Assembly: GCA_016302405.1 (NCBI GenBank)
Contig: JAEDNR010000057.1
Span: 1-12,551, forward strand
Direction of reading: 5' to 3'
Length of the DNA stretch: 12,551 nucleotides
DNA from: Oscillospiraceae bacterium
GTDB lineage: Bacteria > Bacillota > Clostridia > Oscillospirales > Oscillospiraceae
Shown here: piece after piece, positions 6,839-12,551 of the stretch
Position numbering within the stretch: the first letter of the stretch is position 1
Layout of the letters: the number at the start of each line of letters is the position of its first letter
Made by a program: the position numbers and the translations under genes
The notes under the pieces: generated by a model
Told to the model about the DNA's origin: nothing
Seen by the model: only the letters and a program-made list of their open reading frames with translations
Database searches by the model: none

Positions 6839-7879
6839 ATGCTTGACCATTCTTACGCGGATTATGCCTGGGAGCAGACGGCGGCGCTTTTGGCCATCGA
6901 CTCTCCTTCGGGCTATACGGACAAGGCGGCTGCCTGGGTGCGGGATGCTTTCCAGGCCCTGGGCTTCCCGGCGGAGCTGACCGTCAAGGGCGGCGTTCTG
7001 GCGGACCTGGGCGGCAGGGAAGGAGAGGGGCTTCTGCTGGAAGCCCACGCCGACACCCTGGGGGCCATGGTTGCCCAGGTAAAGGGAAACGGGCGGCTCC
7101 GGCTGACCTCCCTGGGCGGCATGAACGCCAACAATGCAGAGGCGGAAAACGTCCGGGTCTACACCCGGGAAGGGACATGCTATGAGGGCACGCTGCAGCT
7201 TTGCAACGCCTCCATCCATGTAAACGGCAGCTATTCTGACGTAAAGCGTGGCTTTGATACCGTGGAGGTGGTGCTGGACGAGGATGTGAAGTCCGGGTCA
7301 GACACCGGGAAGCTGGGCATTCAGACCGGGGATATTGTGTGCTTTGACCCCCGGACCCGGCGCACCGCCTCCGGCTATCTCAAGAGCCGTTTTCTGGACG
7401 ACAAGCTGTCCGTGGGGATCCTGCTGGGCTTTGCCAAGTATCTGAAAGACCACGCCGTCACCCTGCCCCGGCACACCTATGTCCATGTGACGGTATACGA
7501 GGAAGTGGGCCACGGCGGCTCCGCCTCGGTGCCCGCCGGGGTGACCGAGGCCATTTCCGTGGATATGGGCTGCGTGGGTGAGGGCCTGAGCTGCACTGAG
7601 CGGCAGGTGTCCATCTGCGCCAAGGATTCCGGCGGACCCTACAGCTATGCGGTTGTGGGGAAACTCATCCAGGCGGCAAAGGACACAGGCGCGGATTACG
7701 CGGTGGATGTGTACCCCCACTACGGCTCCGATGTGGAGGCTACCCTGCGGGCGGGGGCGGACCTGCGCCACGGCCTTATCGGCGCGGGGGTCTACGCCAG
7801 CCACGGCTACGAGCGCAGCCACATTGACGGCGTGTACAATACGCTGAAGGTCCTGTGCGGCTACCTGGGGGTCAATTGA
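6839..7879 (+). CDS. M42-family metallo-aminopeptidase
   Basis: A 346-aa cytosolic peptidase of family M42 (glutamyl/deblocking aminopeptidases, TET-type), close to the family's usual length. Dizinc-site residues can be followed: H70 and D72 in EAHADT, D187 in SRFLDDK, the catalytic pair E221-E222 in YEEVGHGG, D242 in VDMGC, and a C-terminal histidine, H328, in ERSHIDG (H322 is the other candidate). Family members form dodecameric tetrahedral shells that trim N-terminal residues from peptides; oligomer and specificity cannot be read here. GGAGGA (6827-6832) lies 6 nt before the ATG. No convincing promoter was found; the repeat element ending at 6780 leaves only 58 nt. The gene is convergent with the dacF-type gene across a shared terminator. 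Confidence 0.93.
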   Translation: MLDHSYADYAWEQTAALLAIDSPSGYTDKAAAWVRDAFQALGFPAELTVKGGVLADLGGREGEGLLLEAHADTLGAMVAQVKGNGRLRLTSLGGMNANNAEAENVRVYTREGTCYEGTLQLCNASIHVNGSYSDVKRGFDTVEVVLDEDVKSGSDTGKLGIQTGDIVCFDPRTRRTASGYLKSRFLDDKLSVGILLGFAKYLKDHAVTLPRHTYVHVTVYEEVGHGGSASVPAGVTEAISVDMGCVGEGLSCTERQVSICAKDSGGPYSYAVVGKLIQAAKDTGADYAVDVYPHYGSDVEATLRAGADLRHGLIGAGVYASHGYERSHIDGVYNTLKVLCGYLGVN

Positions 7880-7900
7880 CAATTATCCTGTTATATAACG

Positions 7901-7934
7901 AAACTGCCTGCCTCAAAAAGAGACAGGCAGTTTT
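7901..7934. terminator. Bidirectional terminator between M42 and DD-carboxypeptidase genes
   Basis: AAACTGCCTGCCTC (7901-7914) pairs with GAGACAGGCAGTTT (7920-7933) with a single C-A mismatch, around an AAAAA loop. On the plus strand the stem runs into TTTTGC, and on the minus strand into TTTCGTTATAT. It lies between two convergent stop codons (7879 and 7936). Confidence 0.85.
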
Positions 7935-7935
7935 G

Positions 7936-9090
7936 CTATGGGGTTTTCCCCATGGCGGCACGGCGCAGAACGGTGAGAAAGAGATTGCCCCAGGTCAGGC
8001 GGTCCACATTGGATGCTGCTATCAGAGGAATGGTTTTGAGGACCTGGTCTCCGGCCTTCACCGTCAGGGAGCCCAGGGCCTGGCCCTTGGCTACCGGCGC
8101 TTTTACGGAAGGCTCGGAAGCTACTTCGTAAGAAATCAGGTTTTTCTGCCCCTTGTCGATGAGCATACTGTCCCCACCCGCCAGGGTCAGGGGAACGGAG
8201 TCCGCCGCTCCCAGAGTCACCGGCACCCGCAGGTCCTCTTCCAGGCCGGGGCTTACCAGGGAGAAATTGGCGAAGCCGTAGTCCAGCATGGACTTGCAGG
8301 CAGCGGCCCGTTTCTGGGAGGTCTCGCAGCCCATGACCACCGCGATGAGCTCCAAACCCTCCCGCTCCGCTGTGGCGGACAGGCAGTAGCCCGCCCCGGA
8401 GGTGTAGCCGGTTTTCAGCCCCGTGGCCCCGTTGTAAAACCGGATCAGCTTGTTGGTATTGGACAGGCCGAAAGCACCGTTTCGGACGGTGTCCATCCAG
8501 ATGGAGGTGAACTTTTTGATGCCCGGATGCTTTACAAGCAGCTCCCGGGACATAAGGGCAATGTCGTAGGCGCTGGTGCGGTGCTGGGCGGCGTCCTCCC
8601 CGTCGTCCAGACCGGTGCAGTTGACAAAATGGGTGTCGTTCATCCCCAGCTCCCCAGCCCGGCGGTTCATCTGCTCCACGAAAGCCCCCTCACTTCCCGC
8701 CAGGTGCTCCGCCATGGCGCAGGCGCAGTCGTTGGCAGAGGACACGGCAATGGACTTGAGCATATCCCTTGCCGTCATGGTCTCACCCACCTTCAGGTAG
8801 ATCTGACTGCCGCCCTTGGCGGCGGCGGCCTCCGAGGCGGTAATGGTGTCATCCAGGGAAAGCTTCCCGGAATCCACCGCCTCCATAATGAGCAGCATGG
8901 TCATGACCTTGGTAACGCTGGCGGGGGCCAGCTTGTCGTGGGGATTACTTTCATACAGCACCGTTCCCGTAGCTGCGTCCATGAGAACGGCGCTCTTTCC
9001 CGCTACCTCCAGCCCTGCTGCCCGGGCAGGATGGGGCAGCAGCGGGAGCGTAAGCAGCAGCGCCAGAAGAATACCGGTTGCCCGTTTCAT
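7936..9090 (-). CDS. dacF: D-alanyl-D-alanine carboxypeptidase (DacF/PBP5-type, S11)
   Basis: A 384-aa exported low-molecular-weight penicillin-binding protein. A signal peptide spans ~1-24 (basic start, Leu-rich core, ARA cleavage region). All three active-site motifs are present: S58-VT-K61 (nucleophile S58), S118-A-N120 and K226-T-G228. A PBP5 C-terminal beta domain follows (~278-358) and a short amphipathic tail (LTWGNLFLTVLRRAA, 365-379) that should hold it on the membrane surface. It removes the terminal D-Ala of peptidoglycan pentapeptides, limiting cross-linking; the sporulation-linked role of DacF is known in Bacillus and is only possible here. The start is the ATG at 9090 with a strong CTCCCCTCC (9098-9106, complement GGAGGGGAG); an upstream TTG at 9108 would lie at the edge of that site and is rejected. 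It is divergent from the hydrogenase gene; no strong promoter for it was found. The dacF symbol is by family likeness. Confidence 0.92.
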   Translation of the reverse strand: MKRATGILLALLLTLPLLPHPARAAGLEVAGKSAVLMDAATGTVLYESNPHDKLAPASVTKVMTMLLIMEAVDSGKLSLDDTITASEAAAAKGGSQIYLKVGETMTARDMLKSIAVSSANDCACAMAEHLAGSEGAFVEQMNRRAGELGMNDTHFVNCTGLDDGEDAAQHRTSAYDIALMSRELLVKHPGIKKFTSIWMDTVRNGAFGLSNTNKLIRFYNGATGLKTGYTSGAGYCLSATAEREGLELIAVVMGCETSQKRAAACKSMLDYGFANFSLVSPGLEEDLRVPVTLGAADSVPLTLAGGDSMLIDKGQKNLISYEVASEPSVKAPVAKGQALGSLTVKAGDQVLKTIPLIAASNVDRLTWGNLFLTVLRRAAMGKTP

Positions 9091-9189
9091 ATCGGATCTC
9101 CCCTCCAACTGTGGTTTACTTCCAGTGTATGTCCCTGCGGCGCAAAAATGCCAGGGCAGATCCTCCGGAAAGAAACCGTAAGGCCGGTC

Positions 9190-9217
9190 TTGACCTGGGG
9201 TGGATTTCTGTTATAAT
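9190..9217 (+). promoter_or_regulatory. Strong promoter of the hydrogenase gene
   Basis: TTGACC (9190-9195), a 16-nt spacer and a perfect TATAAT (9212-9217) preceded by TGT, an extended -10. This is the best promoter in the window. Transcription would begin near 9224, giving a leader of about 43 nt. With the near-optimal GGAGGAGAG ribosome binding site at 9255-9263 it points to high expression. Confidence 0.8.
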
Positions 9218-9266
9218 ATATTTGGAGAAAATTTGCCGATCTTTTCGCTATACTGGAGGAGAGAAA

Positions 9267-10772
9267 ATGAGAGGAATTCCGTCCCTGATCACAGACATCC
9301 GCAAGAAGGTCTTTACCGAGGTGGCCAGAATGGCCTACACCGACGGCGACTATACCAAGGCGGAGGATCTGCCCTATGTGATCGTCCCCGGCGACCAGCC
9401 TCTGCACCGGGAATCCATTTTCCTGGAGCGGGCCATTGCCGGTGAGCGGGTGCGCCTTGCCATGGGCCTGTCCGTCCGTTCCGTCCAGACCCGGAGCCTG
9501 ATCACCGAGGGTATGGACCACGCTGCCATTGCCCAGCAGTACTATGAGCCGCCGCTCATTAATATCATTCCCTATGCCTGCCATGCCTGCCCCACGAACC
9601 AGTACCGTGTGACGGAGAGCTGCCAGAACTGTCTGGCTGCCTCCTGCCAGAAGGTCTGCCCCCGGGACGCCGTCAGCTTTGTCAACGGCAAGTCCCGCAT
9701 CGATACGGGCAAGTGCATCAAGTGCGGCAAGTGCGCTGCCGCCTGCTCCTACCACGCCATTATCCACATTGAGCGGCCCTGTCAGGCGGCCTGCGGTATG
9801 GATGCCATCGGCATGGACGAGAACGGCAAGGCCGTTATCAACCAGGACAAGTGCGTTTCCTGCGGTCAGTGCCTGGTAAGCTGTCCCTTCGGCGCCATTG
9901 TGGACAAGGGCCAGATCTATCAGGTGGTCCGCTCCATTGTGGAGGGCAACCAGGTCATTGCCATTGTGGCCCCTGCCTTTATCGGCCAGTTCGGCAAATA
10001 CTCCACACCGGAAAAGTTTACCGCCGCCATGAAGCGGCTGGGCTTTGACCGGGTGGTGGAGGTGGCCGTGGGCGCGGATATGTGCACCATCGAGGAAGCC
10101 AAGGACTTCCTGGAAAAGGTTCCCGCGCAGCAGAACTTTATGGCAACCTCCTGCTGCCCTGCCTGGCACTCCATGGTCCATAAGCTGTTCCCTGCCCAGA
10201 GCAAGAACATCTCCATGACCCTGACTCCCATGGTGTTCACCGCCCGGCTGATGAAGAAGCAGTTCCCCGGCTGCAAGGTGGTCTTTGTGGGCCCCTGCGC
10301 CGCCAAGAAGCTGGAAGCCATCCGGGAAAATATTCGCTCCGATGTGGACTTCGTGCTGACCTTTGAGGAGCTGCAGGGCATGTTCGAGGCCAAGGAAGTT
10401 GACTTTGCCACCATCGAAGCAGGCGAGCCCATGAACGAGGGCACCGCTGCCGGACGGGGCTTCGCGGTATCCGGCGGTGTTGCCGGCGCGGTGGAGAAGC
10501 TCATTCATGAGACGAATCCCGACCTGGAGGTCAAGACCGCCCGGGCCGAGGGTCTGCGGGAGTGCCGGAAGCTCATGACTATGGCAAAGGCGGGTAAGTA
10601 TAACGGCTACCTCCTGGAGGGCATGGCCTGCCCCGGCGGCTGTGTGGCCGGCGCTGGCACCATCCTGCCGGTGGACCTGGCAGCCAAGGTGGTTGGCCGC
10701 TATCAGAGCGAAGCCAAGTCGGCATCTCCCCTGGAAAGCCCCTACCGGGACGAGGGCGAGAAGCTGGATTAA
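9267..10772 (+). CDS. Monomeric [FeFe] hydrogenase, group-B type
   Basis: A 501-aa iron-sulfur enzyme that interconverts protons plus electrons with H2. The H-cluster motifs are L1 T294-SCCPAW-300, L2 G342-PCAAKK-348 and L3 E451-GMACPGGCVAGAG. By comparison with the clostridial enzyme, C296 is the proton-relay cysteine and C297, C344, C455 and C459 hold the H-cluster. The N-terminal part has many cysteines: C105/C108, C119/C122/C127/C131, then two ferredoxin blocks C150-xx-C-xx-C-xxx-C160 and C196-xx-C-xx-C-xxx-C206, separated by an insert with C172 and C176. L2 reads GPC rather than the MPC of group A, and the ~100-residue N-terminal region before the cysteines is typical of the group B1 family. 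The ATG at 9267 has GGAGG 7 nt upstream. Codon use is strongly biased (mostly CTG and AAG), suggesting high expression. It stands alone: no HydE/F/G maturation genes or NADH-linked subunits are in view. Confidence 0.94.
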   Translation: MRGIPSLITDIRKKVFTEVARMAYTDGDYTKAEDLPYVIVPGDQPLHRESIFLERAIAGERVRLAMGLSVRSVQTRSLITEGMDHAAIAQQYYEPPLINIIPYACHACPTNQYRVTESCQNCLAASCQKVCPRDAVSFVNGKSRIDTGKCIKCGKCAAACSYHAIIHIERPCQAACGMDAIGMDENGKAVINQDKCVSCGQCLVSCPFGAIVDKGQIYQVVRSIVEGNQVIAIVAPAFIGQFGKYSTPEKFTAAMKRLGFDRVVEVAVGADMCTIEEAKDFLEKVPAQQNFMATSCCPAWHSMVHKLFPAQSKNISMTLTPMVFTARLMKKQFPGCKVVFVGPCAAKKLEAIRENIRSDVDFVLTFEELQGMFEAKEVDFATIEAGEPMNEGTAAGRGFAVSGGVAGAVEKLIHETNPDLEVKTARAEGLRECRKLMTMAKAGKYNGYLLEGMACPGGCVAGAGTILPVDLAAKVVGRYQSEAKSASPLESPYRDEGEKLD

Positions 10773-10809
10773 GACAGAACAGGTTATTGGCTTACGTAAG
10801 CACACCGGG

Positions 10810-11064
10810 AAATTGGAATTTGTCGGGCTGACGGGTGCGGTATCGAACTCCCGGTCATTGCGAGCCAGTGCGCACACTGGCGTGGCAATCCCCCGAATAG
10901 ACGTACCACTTCTCATGGATGAATTCCGGAAAACGGCAGGATAGAACGGACTGTATGACGATATGCAGCCCGAAATTCGATGGAGATTCCCACACCAGTC
11001 TGCGGACTGGTTCGGAATGACAGTGTTGTTCGGGGCGTGCGCTCACCTCTACAAATTCCAATTT
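10810..11064 (+). repeat. Complete Y element D (255 bp, REPIN/MITE-like)
   Basis: It has the same organisation and orientation as 6523-6780. Terminal inverted repeats are AAATTGGAATTTGT (10810-10823) and ACAAATTCCAATTT (11051-11064). Hairpin 1 is GCCAGTG (10864-10870), loop CGCA, CACTGGC (10875-10881), with outer ATTGC/GCAAT. Hairpin 2 is ACCAGTC (10994-11000), loop TGCG, GACTGGT (11005-11011), with outer ATTCC/GGAAT. Stem bases differ from element C in matched pairs. The ~30 bp before the right end (CGGGGCGTGCGCTCACCTCT) are identical to C, so C and D form a subfamily distinct from A and B. It begins 37 nt after the hydrogenase stop. No target duplication is seen. Confidence 0.88.
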
Positions 11065-11102
11065 TGCGATCAGCTTATAAAAGATAACCTTAAAACAGAA
11101 TT

Positions 11103-11128
11103 CCCCCGGGCCGGAGCCGGTCCGGGGG
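11103..11128 (+). other. GC-rich leader hairpin before the Gly/Ser-rich protein gene
   Basis: CCCCCGGGCCGG pairs with CCGGTCCGGGGG (12 bp including one G-T wobble, AG between the arms, so the tip will open). It ends 12 nt before the GGAGGAGG ribosome binding site at 11141-11148 and has no T run after it, so it is not a standard terminator on the plus strand. It may shape translation of the next gene or stabilise the message. Confidence 0.55.
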
Positions 11129-11153
11129 TCACAATAACATGGAGGAGGTCAGT

Positions 11154-12242
11154 ATGGGCCGTGCAGGCGGCGGTGGCAGAAGCGGCGGAGGCATGCGCAG
11201 CTCCGGCGGCGGTGGAATGCGCCATTCCGGCGGGCATTCCGGCGGCGGGAGCCGGAGCAGCTTTTCCGGCGGAAGCCGGGGACACAGTTCGGCAGGCAGC
11301 TTTGGGGGCCGGTCTTCCGGGAGCCATTCTTCCGGCTTTTCCGGAAATGGCTTTTCGAACAGCTGGAGAGGCCCGGAGCCCTTTGGGCCACGCCCCGTGC
11401 GTCCCATAAATGTAAATCCTGTCCATACACCCCGGCGTTCTGGCTGCGGAAGCGGCTGCGGTGGCGGGTGCCTGGGGAGCATTTTGCTCCTGGTGGTCGT
11501 GCTGATCATCTGGTCGGTGGTAGTGTCAAGCTGCACCGTTTCGGGAAAAACATCCTCCGGTGGAAGCTCCGCCGAAATACAGACCTCCACCATTCGCCGG
11601 GAGCGGCTGAACAGCAGTTCCCTCGTGAACGTGGGCTGGTATACGGACAACCTGGACTGGATTCGGGACCCGGATAAGCTGGAAAAGGGCCTTGCTTATT
11701 TCTACAAACGGACCGGTGTCAGCCCCTACCTGTACCTGACGGAGGATGCGGAGGGAGTGCTTGACCCCACGGCAGCTCAGCTGGACGCCTTTGCCGGGGA
11801 GCTCTACGACACGCTTTTCCGGGATGAAGCCCACTTCCTGGTGGTTTTCCAGGAGCATAACGGGGTCTATAATACCCGGTATGTCTGCGGCCTGGAAGCT
11901 CGGGCGGTTATGGACGATGAAGCCTGCGAGATCCTCCTGGACTATCTGGATGCCTACTACTTCGACGACTATGACGACGAGGAATATTTTTCCAAGGCCT
12001 TTACCGACGCGGCCGACCGGATCATGGATACAAAGGTTCCGGTCAGCGTCTATGTAACGGGCACTGCGGTGGTGATCGGCATTGGGGTTCTGGTGTGGCT
12101 GGTATGGAAGAAGCTCCACGCCTACAAGGAGGAAAAGGGAGGAAACGGAACACCCTCCGGACAGGAAAGTTCTCCGGACCTGACATCGGAGCTGCTGGAA
12201 AACGCCGATGCCCAGACCCGGTTTTCTGAAAACGAAGAATAG
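11154..12242 (+). CDS. Gly/Ser-rich two-TM protein with TPM-like domain
   Basis: A 362-aa protein. Residues 1-70 are almost wholly Gly, Ser, Arg and His in loose SGGG/RSSG repeats. A Cys/Gly patch (C98, C102, C106) leads into membrane helix 1 (~107-125). Residues ~155-291 form a folded region (YTDNLDWIRDP, YFYKRTGVSPYLYL, HFLVVFQEHNG, YVCGLEARAVMDDEACEI) that resembles the TPM domain of YgcG-type membrane proteins; the likeness is by pattern, not by search. Helix 2 (~297-318) is followed by a charged tail. Usual TPM proteins have a signal peptide, TPM, a helix, then a Gly/Ser-rich tail; here the low-complexity part is at the front. The start is the ATG at 11154 with GGAGGAGG 5 nt upstream; the ATG at 11139 would place that site inside the coding region. 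It is a single gene, convergent with the Rrf2 gene. Confidence 0.8.
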   Translation: MGRAGGGGRSGGGMRSSGGGGMRHSGGHSGGGSRSSFSGGSRGHSSAGSFGGRSSGSHSSGFSGNGFSNSWRGPEPFGPRPVRPINVNPVHTPRRSGCGSGCGGGCLGSILLLVVVLIIWSVVVSSCTVSGKTSSGGSSAEIQTSTIRRERLNSSSLVNVGWYTDNLDWIRDPDKLEKGLAYFYKRTGVSPYLYLTEDAEGVLDPTAAQLDAFAGELYDTLFRDEAHFLVVFQEHNGVYNTRYVCGLEARAVMDDEACEILLDYLDAYYFDDYDDEEYFSKAFTDAADRIMDTKVPVSVYVTGTAVVIGIGVLVWLVWKKLHAYKEEKGGNGTPSGQESSPDLTSELLENADAQTRFSENEE

Positions 12243-12244
12243 AT

Positions 12245-12273
12245 AACAGGGGCAGCCGCCGGCTGCCCCTGTT
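12245..12273. terminator. Bidirectional terminator-like hairpin
   Basis: A perfect 13-bp stem, AACAGGGGCAGCC and its complement, around a GCC loop, in the 33-nt gap between two convergent genes (stops at 12242 and 12276). Only a weak T run follows on the plus side (CCTTTTTC at 12280-12287) and almost none on the minus side. Confidence 0.8.
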
Positions 12274-12275
12274 CA

Positions 12276-12551
12276 TTATCCTTTTTCGTTGAGAATATCC
12301 GCAAGGGTGATTCCCTCGAAGAAATCGTCGATCAGCTTGTCCAGCTTATCCCACATGGGCTTTGTCTGGCAGCACTCGGATCTTGCACAGGCGGCGGCGC
12401 CCTGGCTGGTACAGGACACGGCGGCAAGGCTCCCCTCCGTCAGCTTCAGGATGCTGCCAATGGTGTAGCACTCCGGCTTCCGGTTCAAACGGTAGCCGCC
12501 GCCCTTGCCGTGGACCGCGTCCACAAAACCCGCCTTGGAAAGCGTGGTCAT
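12276..12551 (-). CDS. Rrf2-family Fe-S transcription regulator, C-terminal part
   Basis: Only 91 residues lie in the window, and the gene runs off the right edge. The codon at the edge is a Met but sits inside the Rrf2 winged-helix region (LSKAGFVDAVHGKGGGYRL is the wing), so the true start and recognition helices lie beyond 12551. The visible cysteines C47-x7-C55-x5-C61, with an extra C60, match the three-cysteine cluster ligand region of IscR-like Rrf2 proteins, and W67 with the helical tail FFEGITLADIL fits the family's C-terminus. Such proteins sense iron-sulfur status or redox and often control isc/suf or metabolic genes. A link to the hydrogenase upstream is possible but not shown: it is two transcription units away and convergent with its neighbour. 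Confidence 0.88.
   Translation of the reverse strand: MTTLSKAGFVDAVHGKGGGYRLNRKPECYTIGSILKLTEGSLAAVSCTSQGAAACARSECCQTKPMWDKLDKLIDDFFEGITLADILNEKG

Noticed and set aside
9091..9189. A minus-strand promoter for the dacF-type gene (TACACT on the reverse strand near 9125-9130)
   Set aside because: No -35 element at a proper distance was found, so it is not listed as a feature.
9078..9266. A longer N-terminus for the hydrogenase
   Set aside because: It would cross the near-consensus promoter and overlap the dacF start; GGAGG at 9255-9259 sets the ATG at 9267.
10791..10802. 12-bp palindrome GCTTACGTAAGC after the hydrogenase gene
   Set aside because: It has no loop, no T run and no second copy seen; it is too short to call an operator or terminator alone.
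9087..10916. Open frame of 609 codons on the minus strand opposite the hydrogenase
   Set aside because: It mirrors a hydrogenase with all active-site motifs and runs into the repeat element at one end and across the start of dacF at the other; its composition is typical of an antisense shadow.
1..11064. The spaced repeats as a CRISPR array
   Set aside because: The repeats are ~255 bp with terminal inverted ends and are kilobases apart with genes between; there are no short regular repeat-spacer units and no cas genes.

Overview
The window looks like a piece of chromosome from a strictly anaerobic, moderately GC-rich Clostridia-type Firmicute (an Oscillospiraceae/Ruminococcaceae-like gut organism is my inference). 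The reasons are a monomeric group-B-type [FeFe] hydrogenase, strong GGAGG ribosome binding sites, an M42 peptidase, a DacF-type D-Ala-D-Ala carboxypeptidase, an Rrf2 regulator, and CTG/AAG/GCC-rich codon use in AT-richer intergenic DNA. No plasmid, phage, rRNA, tRNA, CRISPR or transposase gene was seen.

Layout. Positions 1-313 hold the tail of a repeat mosaic and an intrinsic terminator. Positions 328-4790 (minus strand) are a tight four-gene envelope operon, read from 4790 downwards: a GT2-GtrA glycosyltransferase fusion, a membrane-anchored phosphodiester glycosidase (NAGPA domain), an unrecognised single-pass protein with a large outer domain, and a PAP2 phosphatase. A good extended -10 promoter lies at 4842-4869. 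Positions 5047-5539 are a composite repeat. Positions 5710-6492 (plus) encode a YdcF/DUF218 membrane protein with its own promoter, followed by a 258-bp repeat element. Positions 6839-7879 (plus) encode an M42 aminopeptidase convergent with dacF-type DD-carboxypeptidase (7936-9090, minus), sharing a bidirectional terminator. The hydrogenase (9267-10772, plus) is divergent from dacF and has a near-consensus promoter. A 255-bp repeat follows it, then a Gly/Ser-rich two-TM protein (11154-12242) and, convergent across a 13-bp-stem terminator, the C-terminal part of an Rrf2 regulator (12276 to the window edge).

How the genes work together. The four-gene operon reads as a cell-surface glycan module: sugar is loaded on a polyprenyl carrier and flipped (GT2-GtrA), a glycosyl phosphodiester is trimmed outside (NAGPA), and a lipid (pyro)phosphate is recycled (PAP2). 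The 521-aa protein would be an unassigned partner. DacF and YdcF also act at the envelope. The hydrogenase is an independent, probably well-expressed energy-metabolism gene.

The least ordinary content is the intergenic DNA. Four loci carry a modular repeat family whose modules are joined by a 16-bp quasi-palindrome (ACAAATT-CC-AATTTGT). The core module is about 255 bp, has 14-bp terminal inverted repeats and carries two inverted copies of the same imperfect hairpin, with compensatory base changes between copies. That is the architecture of a REPIN/BIME- or MITE-like non-autonomous element. Direct copies bracket the envelope operon and, separately, the M42-dacF-hydrogenase segment.
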